From Mycobacterium sp. ACS4054 (GTDB taxonomy: Bacteria; Actinomycetota; Actinomycetes; Mycobacteriales; Mycobacteriaceae), in the NCBI RefSeq assembly GCF_001667275.1, contig NZ_LZHV01000018.1:1-64000 (forward strand): a stretch of DNA of 64,000 bases, in the 5' to 3' direction. Positions 17,011 to 26,928 of the stretch are shown piece by piece; the first letter of the stretch is position 1, and each line of letters opens with the position of its first letter. A program made the translations under genes and the position numbers. The notes beneath the pieces are model-generated. The model was given only the letters and a program-made list of their open reading frames with translations, did no database searches and had not been told where the DNA came from.

Positions 17011-18530
17011 CCGTCGTCTCCTGTTCTGGCCGAGTTTTCGACGGAGTACTTAACTCCGTCTGGCCCTACCAGTTCACCGCTTTGGGGACTGTAGACCGCC
17101 GCGGGCGGCCCGCCGGGAGTATAGACACACGGGTTGGGCTGCTGGCCGTTGCACTGCACGGTACCCGACCCCGGCCGCGACAAGGGGTCGCTGGTCGGCG
17201 GTGGGGTCCCCGCCACCCGGTCGGAGGGGGCCGGGTTCAGGCCGGTGTCGATCGACGGCGCCGGTATCACCTGGCCCGGTTTCACCGGCTGGTCGCAGCG
17301 CGCCGCCGGCGCGGGGCAGGTCACGATCTGGTTGGGGTCGCCATACCAGGGGTTGGTGCCCGCCGGCACGTACGGCCTGGGGTCACGGCACTCCCGCGGC
17401 GTGGCCGCCCGCTTGCCCTCGACGTCGGTACACGGGATGTTGCGCGAGCCGCGCACGCTGTTGGCCGGGGTTTCCATCGGGATCTTGCAATAGGTGCCCG
17501 ACGGCAGCGGCTGAATGCTGGTGTCGGCCGGGGACCGCCACTCGGACGCCGGGATGAACCCGGTGAGGCAGGGCGGCGGCTGGTTGATCGACAACGCCAG
17601 GTCCAGGGCCGCCATGTTCGGGAACGGCGCGGCCACCGTCTGGGCGATCGACGCGCCCTGCGGCAGGAACACCAGCACCTGCTCGACGCCGGTGTGGTAC
17701 CGCTTGAGCAGGTCGAAGACCACCTCGAGGTTCGCCAGCGTCTGCGGCAGCGAGTCCCGCACGTCGTTGAACACGTCATTGACCTGGTCGGCCGTCGGCG
17801 CCGCCTGGCGCAGGATGCTCTTGACGTGCTGGTCTTCCTGCGCGGACTGCGCGCCCAGCCTGTTCAGGTTGCGGGCCCAACGTTCGATGGCGTCACCGGA
17901 CTTGACCTGGCTGTCCAGCACCGGGCCCGAGTTCTGGATGATGTCGTTGACGTCGTTGATGTTGGTCTTGAAGTCCCCGACGATCGCCTGTGTCGAGTCG
18001 ACCAACCGCTGCAGCGCGGGGCCCAGCCCGCCCACGGATTGCGCCGTCTCGTCGAGCAATTGAGCGATCTTGTCCTTGGGCAGCACGGCCAGCCCGCGGT
18101 TGGCCGTGTCCAACGCCGGCCCGATCTCGGCGGGCACCGTGCCCTTCGTGATCGTCTGGCCCTCCGACAGGAACTTGCCCGGATTACCGGTCGACTCCAG
18201 GTCCAGGTACTGCTCACCGACCGCCGACACCGAATGCACGTTGGCCGTCGCGTCGATGGGGATCTTGTAGCGGCTGTCGATGCTCATCGTCGCTTGGGCG
18301 CCGCGCTCCGTCGGCTCGACGTCGGTGACCTTGCCGATGGTGATGCCTCGATAGGTCACGTTCGCCGTCGGGTACAGGCCGCCCGACGCGGGCAGGTCGG
18401 CCTTCAGCGTGTATCGACCGATTCCCACCAGGCTCGGAATCTGCAGGTAATAGATGCCGAGCACCGACAGCGCAATCACCGTGATGATCCCAAACGCGAT
18501 CAGCTGGCGCCGGACAAAGGGAGTCAGCAA
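16980..18530 (-). CDS. mce1F: Mce1F, substrate-binding subunit of the Mce1 lipid importer
   Basis: A 516-residue MCE protein. An N-terminal membrane anchor (RRQLIAFGIITVIALSVLGI) is followed by the MCE domain at about 40-115 (ANVTYRGITIGKVTDVEPTE), a long coiled helical region and a Pro/Gly-rich C-terminus. MCE subunits assemble into a hexameric tunnel across the periplasm for fatty acid uptake. A TTG start overlaps lprK by 7 bases. It is the last of six MCE genes, followed by the Mce-associated set. Length equals that recalled for M. tuberculosis Mce1F. Confidence 0.93.
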   Translation of the reverse strand: MLTPFVRRQLIAFGIITVIALSVLGIYYLQIPSLVGIGRYTLKADLPASGGLYPTANVTYRGITIGKVTDVEPTERGAQATMSIDSRYKIPIDATANVHSVSAVGEQYLDLESTGNPGKFLSEGQTITKGTVPAEIGPALDTANRGLAVLPKDKIAQLLDETAQSVGGLGPALQRLVDSTQAIVGDFKTNINDVNDIIQNSGPVLDSQVKSGDAIERWARNLNRLGAQSAQEDQHVKSILRQAAPTADQVNDVFNDVRDSLPQTLANLEVVFDLLKRYHTGVEQVLVFLPQGASIAQTVAAPFPNMAALDLALSINQPPPCLTGFIPASEWRSPADTSIQPLPSGTYCKIPMETPANSVRGSRNIPCTDVEGKRAATPRECRDPRPYVPAGTNPWYGDPNQIVTCPAPAARCDQPVKPGQVIPAPSIDTGLNPAPSDRVAGTPPPTSDPLSRPGSGTVQCNGQQPNPCVYTPGGPPAAVYSPQSGELVGPDGVKYSVENSARTGDDGWKEMLAPAG

Positions 18531-19705
18531 TTCCTGTCCCCCCTTTCCACCAGTGGCCCACCGGGCGCGTCGTTCGGGTTCGGCGTGTAGCGCACGTCCG
18601 GGATCATCGTCTCGGGGTCACGCCCGAACGACTGCTCGAGCGCGCGCAGCGCCCCCGACAATCCGGTGCCGGTGAGGAACGCGTTGTCCACGGAGCTGTA
18701 CGTCACGTCGAGCGTCAGCGAGATGTTGATGTAGTCACCGCGGAAGATCTTCGGCACCGTGTCGATGTCGAACGGCTGCGTCAGGATCAGCTTCAGCGCG
18801 CCGATCAGGTACGGCGAGGCGCGGCCCAACTCCTTCAACGGGCATTGCAGCGCCTGCAGGTCGGTGTGCAGCGGCCCGCGCGCCTCCGACAGGTACTGGT
18901 CGGCGGCCTGGCTGAGCCGTCCCACCGCGTCGACGGCGTTGATCAGCAGGTTCTTGGTGTCGGCGAAATGCTTGACCAGCGGCGGGATGTCGGTGAGCAC
19001 CCGGTCCAGGACGTCGGCCCGCGCACCCACGTAGGTGAGCAGCCGGTTGGTCGAGTCGATCGCGTGCGTGATGTCATCGCGCTGCTGGTTCAGCTGGTTG
19101 GTAAAGGTGTCCAGCTTGCCGAGGAACGACCGGATCTGATCGCCCCGCCCGTTGAAGATGTTGTAGACCTCGTTCTGCAGCACCTCCAGGTTGGGGATGC
19201 CGCCGCCGCGCAGGATCAGCGACAGGCTGGCCAGCGTCTGCTCGGTGGTCGGATAGGACGACGAGTTCTTCAGCGGGATCGTGTCGCCGCTCTTGAGCAG
19301 CTCCTGCGACGGGTTCGGTGGCGCGGCGAGCTCGATGTGCTGGGAACCCAGCAGCGAGGTCTGGCCGATCCTGGCGATGGCATTCTTCGGCAGCTTGGTG
19401 TTCTTGTCGACACCCAGCGTCAGGGTGGCGACCCAGTTCTTCAACTCGATCTTCTTGATCGCCCCGACGAAGACGTCGGCGACCATCACCTTGCTGTTGC
19501 CGTTGATCGCCAGGGTGTCGGGCACCTGGACGTAGATCGTCATGGCGCCCGAGCCGCTGCCCGGCCCGCCCGGGATCGCAACGTTGGAGATGCCTCGCCA
19601 GCCGCACGAACTCAACACCAGCGCGGCCACCAACAGCACCAGCGCCTGCCAGGCCCCGCGGCGGAACAGCCTCATAGCGCGTACCGCGCTCGTCCCGCGC
19701 CTCAC
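18524..19705 (-). CDS. lprK: Mce1E lipoprotein (LprK)
   Basis: A 393-residue MCE lipoprotein. The signal sequence ends in the lipobox LSSC with Cys34, counted from the GTG start that overlaps mce1D by 4 bases; ATG 19675 would make it Cys24. The MCE domain follows at about 45-120 (YVQVPDTLAINGNSKVMVAD), then a helical needle region. It is the only lipidated MCE subunit of the operon and anchors the complex to the membrane. It corresponds to Rv0173. Confidence 0.93.
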   Translation of the reverse strand: MRRGTSAVRAMRLFRRGAWQALVLLVAALVLSSCGWRGISNVAIPGGPGSGSGAMTIYVQVPDTLAINGNSKVMVADVFVGAIKKIELKNWVATLTLGVDKNTKLPKNAIARIGQTSLLGSQHIELAAPPNPSQELLKSGDTIPLKNSSSYPTTEQTLASLSLILRGGGIPNLEVLQNEVYNIFNGRGDQIRSFLGKLDTFTNQLNQQRDDITHAIDSTNRLLTYVGARADVLDRVLTDIPPLVKHFADTKNLLINAVDAVGRLSQAADQYLSEARGPLHTDLQALQCPLKELGRASPYLIGALKLILTQPFDIDTVPKIFRGDYINISLTLDVTYSSVDNAFLTGTGLSGALRALEQSFGRDPETMIPDVRYTPNPNDAPGGPLVERGDRNC

Positions 19706-21315
19706 TGGCCACCCCCGATGTCAGCGGGCACCGCGGGCCCACCGGCGTTCGGCGCGGGCGCCGCGACCGGCGCCGGCGTCGGGGCGACCGGGCCCGGGGC
19801 CACGTTCGGCCCGGGCGGCGGCGGCTGGATCGGAACCGGCGCGTTCAAACCGATGGGCGGCACGATCGGGTTCTCGTCGTAGGCGTTCGGCGGTCCCGGC
19901 GGCGTCTGCAGGTTCGATTGCACGGGCGCGATGTTGGGGCCTCCCATGAGCTCGGCCAGCGAGTCCGGGGTCATCAGACCCGCGGTGATCGGCCCGACCT
20001 GCTGCCCCTGCATACCGGGCGCGACGATCCAGCCGGGCTGGGTGTTGCGGTGCGACGTCGGTGTGTCCGGAACCCAGATGCCGGGCACGGTGGTGTCCTT
20101 GTATCCGTTCGGCGGATGCAACCGATCTTCCGAATACGCCACTTCCTTGGGCAGGGTCTCGGCCGTGCTGAACAGGTTCGCCCCGAACGGCAGGTAGTTG
20201 AACTTGATGGCGTCGAGGATCGGCGCCAGATACTGCGCGCACAGTTCCGCCGACTCTTGGTAACCGAGCCGGCTGCCCGCCTGGATCGAGCTGCAGATGA
20301 ACTGCATCGGGTTGGCGAAGTTGGTGATCGCCGGGATGGCGACCACGGAACCGTGCGACGGGTGATAGATCTGGTTGATGTTCGCCGCGGCCGTGGGCAA
20401 CACGTGCAGCGCGGTCTCCAACCCGTTCAGCGGGTCCGGCTGCAGGATCGTGTTCGTCACGGTCGCCAGGTTGTTGATGTCGTAGGTCAGGACCTCGCGG
20501 TTCTTGTCCAGGAACGGACGGACCGTGGACAGCAACCCGTCGAACTGCTCGATCGCGTTCGACAGGTCACTGTCGTTGTGCGCCAGCCGGGTGGTGAAGT
20601 CCGCCAGGTTCTGATTCAGCGCGACGAACTGCTGGTCGTCCTTGTGCAACGCGTTGACGAACAGCGCCAGGCTCTTGACCACCGCGAAGAAGTCGCCGCG
20701 GCCCTCGTTCAGCGCGTTCAGCGCCTGCGAGAGGTTGCTCAGCGTCGTGTTGATCTCTTTGCCCTTGCCGGCCAACCCGTTGGCGTAGGACTCGATGACC
20801 TCACCGAACGGGCCCGTCGGCTGCTCCGGCGTCGGCCCCAGCTTGGAGATGATGTTGGTGATGCTGTTGCGCAGCTGGTCCCACTCCACCGGGACCTGGG
20901 TGCGCTCCTCGGGGATCACCGCGTTGTCCGACAGCACCGGCCCGCCCTTGTACGGCGGCTCCAACTGGATCGCCCGCGACGCCACCAGCGTCGGGTTCAG
21001 GATCACCGCGTTGGCATTCGCGGGCACCCGGTACTTGTTCTGGTAGTGGAAGGTGACCTTCATCTTGTCGCCGGCCGGCTCGATCTTGTCGATCGCGCCC
21101 ACCCGCAACCCCATGATCTGGACCTTGTCGCCCGGGTACAGGGCGTTGGCCGCCGGGAAGTAGGCCACCACGGTGTTGTTGGTCATCTTCTCGTAGAGCT
21201 TCCAGCCCACGAACCCGACGACGAGGGCGAGCACGATCACCAGCGAGCCGATGATCACCGTCGCGCGGGTCAGCCTCGGCAGCCGGATGTTGCGGATGTC
21301 AAAGGCGGTGCTCAA
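19702..21315 (-). CDS. mce1D: Mce1D, MCE-family lipid importer subunit
   Basis: A 537-residue MCE protein. An N-terminal anchor (TVIIGSLVIVLALVVGFVGW) precedes the MCE domain at about 40-115 (ALYPGDKVQIMGLRVGAIDK), helical needle segments and a C-terminal Pro-rich tail. The TTG start forms a TTGA overlap with the mce1C stop. The NTTLSNLSQALNALNEGRGD block is strongly Mce1D-like. It lies at its normal place in the six-gene mce set and forms one ring position in the hexamer spanning the envelope. Confidence 0.93.
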   Translation of the reverse strand: MSTAFDIRNIRLPRLTRATVIIGSLVIVLALVVGFVGWKLYEKMTNNTVVAYFPAANALYPGDKVQIMGLRVGAIDKIEPAGDKMKVTFHYQNKYRVPANANAVILNPTLVASRAIQLEPPYKGGPVLSDNAVIPEERTQVPVEWDQLRNSITNIISKLGPTPEQPTGPFGEVIESYANGLAGKGKEINTTLSNLSQALNALNEGRGDFFAVVKSLALFVNALHKDDQQFVALNQNLADFTTRLAHNDSDLSNAIEQFDGLLSTVRPFLDKNREVLTYDINNLATVTNTILQPDPLNGLETALHVLPTAAANINQIYHPSHGSVVAIPAITNFANPMQFICSSIQAGSRLGYQESAELCAQYLAPILDAIKFNYLPFGANLFSTAETLPKEVAYSEDRLHPPNGYKDTTVPGIWVPDTPTSHRNTQPGWIVAPGMQGQQVGPITAGLMTPDSLAELMGGPNIAPVQSNLQTPPGPPNAYDENPIVPPIGLNAPVPIQPPPPGPNVAPGPVAPTPAPVAAPAPNAGGPAVPADIGGGQ

Positions 21316-22904
21316 TTCTGGCTACCTCCCCCCGCAGCGCCGCTGCCTCCGGTTCCGCCCGGGTTGATGAACGGCGCGGGCAATTGGTTACCAGGTCCGG
21401 GTGGCGCGGCCGGTCCCGGCGGGAAACCAGGCGCGAACGTCGACGGTGGCGGCGTCGGTCCGGCGGGCGCCAGGTTCTCGGTGCGCGCGCCCGGCGGGGC
21501 CTGCGCGGGCAGCGGCACGGGCGTCCCCGGAACGTCCGGCGGCGGGTCGCCCGGGCGCCCGGCGATCGGGATGCCCGGCGTCGGCGGCAGGCCGTTGGGG
21601 TTCGGCGGGGAGGTCATCACGTCGACCGGCGCGGGGAAGCCCGGGCCGCCGAACGGTCCGATGGCACCACCGGCGCACGGCAGCGGGTTCCACGGCCGCG
21701 GCAGCCCCTCGTCGCCGACGGTGACGTTGCCGCCCGGGTTCGCCGGCGTGTACGAGCACGGCGATCCGGGTGGGACGGCCGGGCCGGGGTGCTCCGGCGT
21801 GCCCTCCAGCACCGGGGGTGCGGGCGGCGGCGCGCCGTTGGGCAGACGGGTGCCGTTGGGGTCGGGCCACCGGAACTCGGGCAGGCCGGCACTGCGCCAG
21901 AAGTTCTCCGGGTCGATGCCGCGCTTCTTGAAGGCGGCGTCCACCCACGGCTGGATGATCTGGTAGAGCGCGAGGTTGTGCAGGACCACCTTGAAGAACG
22001 GTCCCGACGCGATCGCCTCGTTCAGCGACGGCAAGAACTTGCCGACCTCGGTGAGGCCCGCGGCGACGTCGTCCTTGCGCTCCTTGAGGATGTCGCTGAC
22101 GGTGCGCAGCTGCTCGAGGACGTGATTCAGGTTGGGGTTGTCGTTGATGAAGCCCTTGACCTGTTCGGAGAAGGCGGCGACGTTCGACAGCAGCGCGTTG
22201 ATGGCCTGGCCGCGTTCGTTGAAGGCGACCAGCAGCGTCTTGGTGTTGACCAGCAGGCGGTCGATCTGGTCGCTGCGGTCACCGAGGATGCTGGCCACCT
22301 GATTGGCCTGGGCGAGCAGATGCTTGACCTGCTCGTCGCGCTTGCCGATCGTGTCGGAGAACTTGGCCACGCCGTCCAGCGCCGCGCTCAGGTGCGGGTA
22401 GGTCTGGTCGATGGTCTGCGACAGCACGTGCAGCGATTCTTTGACCGTGTCGATGTTCCAGCCCTGGGCGGCCTTGGTGACGTCGAAGAACGCGTCGTAG
22501 ATCTGATAGGGCGTGGTGCTCTGGCCAATCGGCAACGAGTCTCCGGGCCGCAGTTGCTTGGTGCCCCGGTTCTCGACCTCGAGGATCTTCTTGCCCAGGA
22601 TCGTGTCGGTCTTGATCGCCAGGCGGCTCTCCGTGCCGATGGTCGCGGTGCCGAGGTTGAACTTGACCAGGATGTGGTCGTTCTCGATGTTGATGGCCTC
22701 GACCTTGCCGACGTCCACGCCGGCGATGCGCACCTTGTCGCCGACGCCGACGCCCCCGGTGTCGCTGAACTGGCCGTAGTAGTGCGGCTTGGCCATCAGC
22801 ATGGGCACGCTGGTGAAGCTTTGACCGACGCCGATGACGAGCAGCGTCACGATGATGCCCATCAACCCGATGCGAACCCGGTTGGGTGGCTCCAGTGTTC
22901 TCAT
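21312..22904 (-). CDS. mce1C: Mce1C, MCE-family lipid importer subunit
   Basis: A 530-residue MCE protein. An anchor near residues 12-32 (IGLMGIIVTLLVIGVGQSF) precedes the MCE domain at about 35-115 (VGVGDKVRIAGVDVGKVEAI), the helical region and an unusually long Pro/Gly-rich C-terminal tail over the last 180 residues. ATG 22904 is chosen because it gives an ATGA overlap with the mce1B stop; the frame is open to a GTG at 22916. The Pro-rich tail is probably an unstructured extension beyond the tunnel. Confidence 0.92.
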   Translation of the reverse strand: MRTLEPPNRVRIGLMGIIVTLLVIGVGQSFTSVPMLMAKPHYYGQFSDTGGVGVGDKVRIAGVDVGKVEAINIENDHILVKFNLGTATIGTESRLAIKTDTILGKKILEVENRGTKQLRPGDSLPIGQSTTPYQIYDAFFDVTKAAQGWNIDTVKESLHVLSQTIDQTYPHLSAALDGVAKFSDTIGKRDEQVKHLLAQANQVASILGDRSDQIDRLLVNTKTLLVAFNERGQAINALLSNVAAFSEQVKGFINDNPNLNHVLEQLRTVSDILKERKDDVAAGLTEVGKFLPSLNEAIASGPFFKVVLHNLALYQIIQPWVDAAFKKRGIDPENFWRSAGLPEFRWPDPNGTRLPNGAPPPAPPVLEGTPEHPGPAVPPGSPCSYTPANPGGNVTVGDEGLPRPWNPLPCAGGAIGPFGGPGFPAPVDVMTSPPNPNGLPPTPGIPIAGRPGDPPPDVPGTPVPLPAQAPPGARTENLAPAGPTPPPSTFAPGFPPGPAAPPGPGNQLPAPFINPGGTGGSGAAGGGSQN

Positions 22905-23941
22905 TGCGGCGTGCACCTACCCGTCGGCTGCTGGAATAGCCGGACCGTGCGGACCGGGCCACCGGCCTGCAAACCGTTGATCTTGAGCGTGATGTCGCAG
23001 GCGTAGAAGTTCACGAAGTCGCCGTAGGAACCGATGGCGCGCCCGATCATGTTCAAGGCGGTGGGCACCTTCTTGAGGTAGTCGTTCAGCTGGTCGCGCT
23101 GGTCGATGAGCGGCTGTTGGATGGCGTCCAGATAGTTGAGCGTGCTGTGCAGCAGGCCGCGGTCCTCGGCGAGCAGGTCGGCGACCGTCCCGGCGGCGTT
23201 GCTGATGTGCGCTGTCCCGCCCGCCAACTGGTCCCCGTGGTCCTTCAGCCCGGTGATCAGCACCTCGAGGTTGTTGACCGTCTGATCGAACTGCTGGCGG
23301 TGGCGAACCGTGGTGTCCAGCACGATGTTCAGGTTCTTGATGACCTCGCCGATCGCCTGGTCGCGCTCACCGAGCTGGTTGGTCAGCTGCGCGGTCTGGT
23401 CGAGGATGTCGTTGATGGTGCCGCCCTGGCCCTGGAACACCGTGATCAGGGCCGTCGCGATGGTGTTCACCTTCTGCGGGTCCAGCGCCCGGAACAGCGG
23501 TTTGAACCCGCCGATCAGGGCATCCAGGTCCAGCGCCGGCGAGGTGCGCGACATCGGGATGAAGCCGCCCGGCGGCAACACCTTCTGGGCGCCCTCACCC
23601 TCGCCGCGCTTGAGCTCCAGGTACCGGTTGCCGATCAGGTCGAGGTAGCGGATCTGCGCGGTCGTCGACTGATACAGCGGAACCGAGCGGTCGACGTTGA
23701 ACTTCACCCGCGCCCGCTTGCCGCCGTCGGCCAGCTCGACCGTGTCGACCTTGCCGATCTCCACGCCGGAGGCGCGGACGAACTGGCCCGCCCGCAGGCC
23801 GCTGGCGTTGGCGAACTCGGCCGAGTACGACTGCGTGCTGTCGAAACGCATCTGACCGAAGACGACGACGATCATCACAGTGAAGATCAGCAGCACCAAC
23901 GAGAAGATGCTGAGCTTGACGATGGTTCCGGAGATTTTCAT
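22901..23941 (-). CDS. mce1B: Mce1B, MCE-family lipid importer subunit
   Basis: A 346-residue MCE protein, the shortest of the set and without a Pro-rich tail. An N-terminal anchor (LSIFSLVLLIFTVMIVVVFG) precedes the MCE domain at about 35-115 (GLRAGQFVRASGVEIGKVDT) and then helical needle segments. The ATG start overlaps the mce1A stop (ATGA). Two cysteines near the C-terminus (ACDITL and GRCTPQ) could pair. It corresponds to Rv0170. Confidence 0.93.
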   Translation of the reverse strand: MKISGTIVKLSIFSLVLLIFTVMIVVVFGQMRFDSTQSYSAEFANASGLRAGQFVRASGVEIGKVDTVELADGGKRARVKFNVDRSVPLYQSTTAQIRYLDLIGNRYLELKRGEGEGAQKVLPPGGFIPMSRTSPALDLDALIGGFKPLFRALDPQKVNTIATALITVFQGQGGTINDILDQTAQLTNQLGERDQAIGEVIKNLNIVLDTTVRHRQQFDQTVNNLEVLITGLKDHGDQLAGGTAHISNAAGTVADLLAEDRGLLHSTLNYLDAIQQPLIDQRDQLNDYLKKVPTALNMIGRAIGSYGDFVNFYACDITLKINGLQAGGPVRTVRLFQQPTGRCTPQ

Positions 23942-25239
23942 GGGTTGATCGTGTTATCCCCTACTTGGCGGCCCCAGACGTACTCGATCGCATATGGCGA
24001 TCCGGTGTCGACGTGGTTGTACGGCGCGATGCTGTTGCCGCTGTCTATCACCAATTCCGGTGCGGGCCAGAGGTCGTGGGTGATCTGCTGCCAGCAGCCC
24101 GGGGCACCTCCCGGCCCGCCGCGCGCGTTCACCCGCGGCAGGTTCTCCGGATAGGTGTACGGGTTGGGCGCGCCGCCGACCACCCCGGCGAGCCCGCCGA
24201 ACAGGCTGGCGAGGGCCGCCACCGCCGACACCGGGTTGGCCAGCAACCCCAACCCGGACAGCGCCTCGGTGTGGGCGACCAGCGAGTAACCGTTGCCGCC
24301 CAGGAACGAGGACGCCTTCGGCTCGATGTCGTGGTAGTTGCGCACCGTGCAGAAGAGCTCCGGGCTGTAGGTATCCAGCAGCTGCGCCGTGGGCACCAGG
24401 TCTTGCGCCCCGCGCGCCAGGTACGGGCCGCCCCGGTTGAAGATGTCGGCGCCGGTGTTGCCGAACCCGGCCGCCGACAACAGCGCCTGGTCCAAATCCT
24501 TCTGCTGCGCGTTGATGGTGCGCGAGGTGACCACCGCGTTGTTCAGGAAATCGATCAGGTCGGGTGCGGCGTTGGCGTAGGTGTCGCCCAGCCCGGCGAG
24601 CTGCTGAATGTCGTGGCGCGCCTGCGGCATCTGCGGATTGACGTCATCGAGGATCGCGTTGGCGTTGACCACCGACTGTCCGAACCTGTCGCCCAGCCCG
24701 GTCAGTGCCTGGGCCGCCGCGCTCAGCGTCAGGTTCAGCTTGACCGGATCCACCTTCTCCGCGATCGAGGTGACGGTCTGGAACAGCGTGTTGATCTCAG
24801 TGGTCACCGACCGCGCGTCGATCACGGTGTGCGAGTTGAGCTTCTGCGGCGACGGGTTCTTCGGCGTCGTCAACGACACGTACTTGCCGCCGAACACCGT
24901 GGTCGCCTTGATGTCGGCGTTCACGTTCGACGGGATCAGATTGAGATACCGGGGATACACGTCCAGGGTGAATTTGGCGGCGGGCTTGCCGTCGCGCACC
25001 GTCTCGGAGATGTCGGCCACCCGGCCGATCTCCACGCCGTTGTAGGTGACCTTCGAGCCCGGGTCCATCACCAGGCCCGCCCGCGACGCCAGCATCGTCA
25101 GCTTGGTCTTGGGAGTGAAGTTGCCGCGGAACTGCCCGTAGACCAGGACCAGAGCCACGAGGGCGATGATCAGCGATGCGACGCCCGCCAGTTTGTAGGG
25201 CGGGTTCCTGGGCTTGTTGACCTTCACTGGGGATGACAT
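23938..25239 (-). CDS. mce1A: Mce1A, MCE-family lipid importer subunit
   Basis: A 433-residue MCE protein. An N-terminal anchor (LAGVASLIIALVALVLVYGQ) precedes the MCE domain at about 40-115 (VMDPGSKVTYNGVEIGRVAD) and the DUF3407-type helical part with LFCTVRNYHDIEPKAS. The C-terminus is short compared with the roughly 454 residues of M. tuberculosis Mce1A. It starts 2 bases after yrbE1B and overlaps mce1B by 4. Mce1A was named for a mammalian cell entry phenotype; its role in the complex is fatty-acid import. Confidence 0.93.
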   Translation of the reverse strand: MSSPVKVNKPRNPPYKLAGVASLIIALVALVLVYGQFRGNFTPKTKLTMLASRAGLVMDPGSKVTYNGVEIGRVADISETVRDGKPAAKFTLDVYPRYLNLIPSNVNADIKATTVFGGKYVSLTTPKNPSPQKLNSHTVIDARSVTTEINTLFQTVTSIAEKVDPVKLNLTLSAAAQALTGLGDRFGQSVVNANAILDDVNPQMPQARHDIQQLAGLGDTYANAAPDLIDFLNNAVVTSRTINAQQKDLDQALLSAAGFGNTGADIFNRGGPYLARGAQDLVPTAQLLDTYSPELFCTVRNYHDIEPKASSFLGGNGYSLVAHTEALSGLGLLANPVSAVAALASLFGGLAGVVGGAPNPYTYPENLPRVNARGGPGGAPGCWQQITHDLWPAPELVIDSGNSIAPYNHVDTGSPYAIEYVWGRQVGDNTINP

Positions 25240-25241
25240 GG

Positions 25242-26111
25242 CTACACCGTCAGCGCGAAGTTGGGGTTGACGCCGTAGAGCGCCAACGCGGCGGCCAGAA
25301 CGACGACCTGCACCGACACCAGCGAGAAACGCATCGATCGGCCGACGGCCTCTCCGACGCCGACGGGTCCGCCGCCGGCGTTGTATCCGTAGAAGCAGTG
25401 GGTGATCATCACGACCGCCGTGATGATGATGGCCTCGAGGAACGACCAGAACACGTCGTCGGGGCGCAGGAACGTCCGGAAGTAGTGCTCGTAGGTTCCG
25501 TTGGATTGCCCGTAGAGCACCGTGGTGGTGATCTGCGGGGACAGGAACGACATGATCATCGCCAGCGAGTACAGCGGAATGATGACGACCAGGCCGGCCA
25601 TGATCCGGGTGGTCGCCAGGAACGAGATCGACTTGATGCCCATGACTTCCAGGGCGTCGATCTCTTCGCTGATGCGCATGGCGCCCAACTCCGCCGTGGC
25701 GCCGGCGCCGACGGTGGCGGCCATCGCGATTCCGGTGACGACCGGGGCGGCGATGCGCACGTTGATCAGCGCGGCGAAGAAGCCGGTGAACGCCTCGACG
25801 CCGATGTTGCCCAGCGAGGCGAAGCCCTGGATGGCGACCAGGGAGCTACCCGACAGGGTCACGAAGCCGACGATCGCGACGGTGCCGCCGATGACGGCCA
25901 TGGCGCCGGTGCCCATGCCGATCTGCGCGATCAGCCGCAGGGTCTCCTTGCGGTAGTTGCGCAGCGCGTGCGGGATTTGCCCGAGGGCCACCACCCCGAA
26001 CCAGGCCATCTGGCCGACGTCGTCGATCCCGCGGGCGGCGGCACCGCCGTAGCGGTTGAGGTTTTCGGCTGCCCGTGGGAAGCGGGCGCGCAAGACGGCA
26101 GCGGTCGACAT
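25242..26111 (-). CDS. yrbE1B: YrbE1B, MlaE-type permease subunit of Mce1
   Basis: A 289-residue permease of the MlaE/YrbE family with about five membrane segments. The conserved helix carrying GAMRISEEIDALEVMGIKSI, the contact to the ABC ATPase, is present near residue 145. With YrbE1A it forms the inner-membrane permease through which lipids collected by the Mce1 tunnel enter. The ATPase (MceG type) is not in this window, as expected, because it is encoded elsewhere. It starts one base after the yrbE1A stop. Confidence 0.94.
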   Translation of the reverse strand: MSTAAVLRARFPRAAENLNRYGGAAARGIDDVGQMAWFGVVALGQIPHALRNYRKETLRLIAQIGMGTGAMAVIGGTVAIVGFVTLSGSSLVAIQGFASLGNIGVEAFTGFFAALINVRIAAPVVTGIAMAATVGAGATAELGAMRISEEIDALEVMGIKSISFLATTRIMAGLVVIIPLYSLAMIMSFLSPQITTTVLYGQSNGTYEHYFRTFLRPDDVFWSFLEAIIITAVVMITHCFYGYNAGGGPVGVGEAVGRSMRFSLVSVQVVVLAAALALYGVNPNFALTV

Positions 26112-26112
26112 G

Positions 26113-26928
26113 TCAGTGGCCCGTTCCGAATCGGACGCCGATGGTGGTCAGCACCACGTTGACCGCGTACAGCGCGACGACGCAGAGCACGACGGTCTCG
26201 TTGACCGCCGTGCCCAGCCCCTTCGAGCCGCCGCGCACGGTCAGCCCGCGGTAGCAGCCGACCAGCCCGGCGATCAGGCCGAAGGTCGCGGCCTTGACGG
26301 TCGCGATGACCACCTCGGGCAGGCCGGTGATCGTGGTCAGCGTGGCCAGGTACGCACCACCCGAGACGTTTTGCAGGTAGACGCCGAACAGGTAGCCGCC
26401 GACCAGGCCCACGGTGATCACCAGGCCATTGAGCAGCGTGGCCACCAGGGTCGCGGCGACCACCCGGGGAACCACCAGCCGGTGGATCGGGTCGATGCCG
26501 AGCACCTCCATGGCGTCGATCTCCTCGCGGATGGTGCGCGCGCCGAGGTCCGCGCAGATCGCCGTCGAGCCGGCGCCGGCGACCACCAGCACCGTGGTCA
26601 GCGGGCCGAGCTGGGTGACGGCGCCGATCGCCGCGCCCGCGCCGGACAGGTCGGCGGCGCCGAACTGGGCGAGCAGCACGTTGAGGGTGAAGATCAGCAG
26701 CACGGTCAGCGGAATCGAAACCATGATGGTCGGCAGGAATGCCACCCGCATGATGAACCAGCACTGCAGGACGAATTCGCGCCACTGGAACGGCCAGCGG
26801 AACAGCGCCCGCCCGGTCAGCACGCACATCCGGAAGAATCCCCCGATGAGCGTCAGGGGGGTGTCCAGTTGGTCGCGCAGGTAATTGACGAGGTAGGGGC
26901 CCTGCCGACCGGTCGACGTTGACGTCAC
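26113..26928 (-). CDS. yrbE1A: YrbE1A, MlaE-type permease subunit of Mce1
   Basis: A 271-residue MlaE-family permease. The coupling helix GARTIREEIDAMEVLGIDPI is near residue 131, preceded by the GPLTTVLVVAGAGSTAICAD segment. About five membrane segments follow an N-terminal amphipathic helix (RDQLDTPLTLIGGFFRMCV). The GTG start follows a 272-base leader after fadD5, so a separate internal promoter is possible. It is the first transporter gene of the mce1 operon, equivalent to Rv0167. Confidence 0.93.
   Translation of the reverse strand: MTSTSTGRQGPYLVNYLRDQLDTPLTLIGGFFRMCVLTGRALFRWPFQWREFVLQCWFIMRVAFLPTIMVSIPLTVLLIFTLNVLLAQFGAADLSGAGAAIGAVTQLGPLTTVLVVAGAGSTAICADLGARTIREEIDAMEVLGIDPIHRLVVPRVVAATLVATLLNGLVITVGLVGGYLFGVYLQNVSGGAYLATLTTITGLPEVVIATVKAATFGLIAGLVGCYRGLTVRGGSKGLGTAVNETVVLCVVALYAVNVVLTTIGVRFGTGH

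Noticed and set aside
19918..21966. 682-residue plus-strand open frame opposite mce1D and mce1C
   Set aside because: Low-complexity Arg/Gly/Val composition crossing two real genes; no start signal and no family resemblance.
23965..25236. 423-residue plus-strand open frame opposite mce1A
   Set aside because: Mirror of mce1A with no recognisable motif; mce1A has clear MCE-domain sequence.
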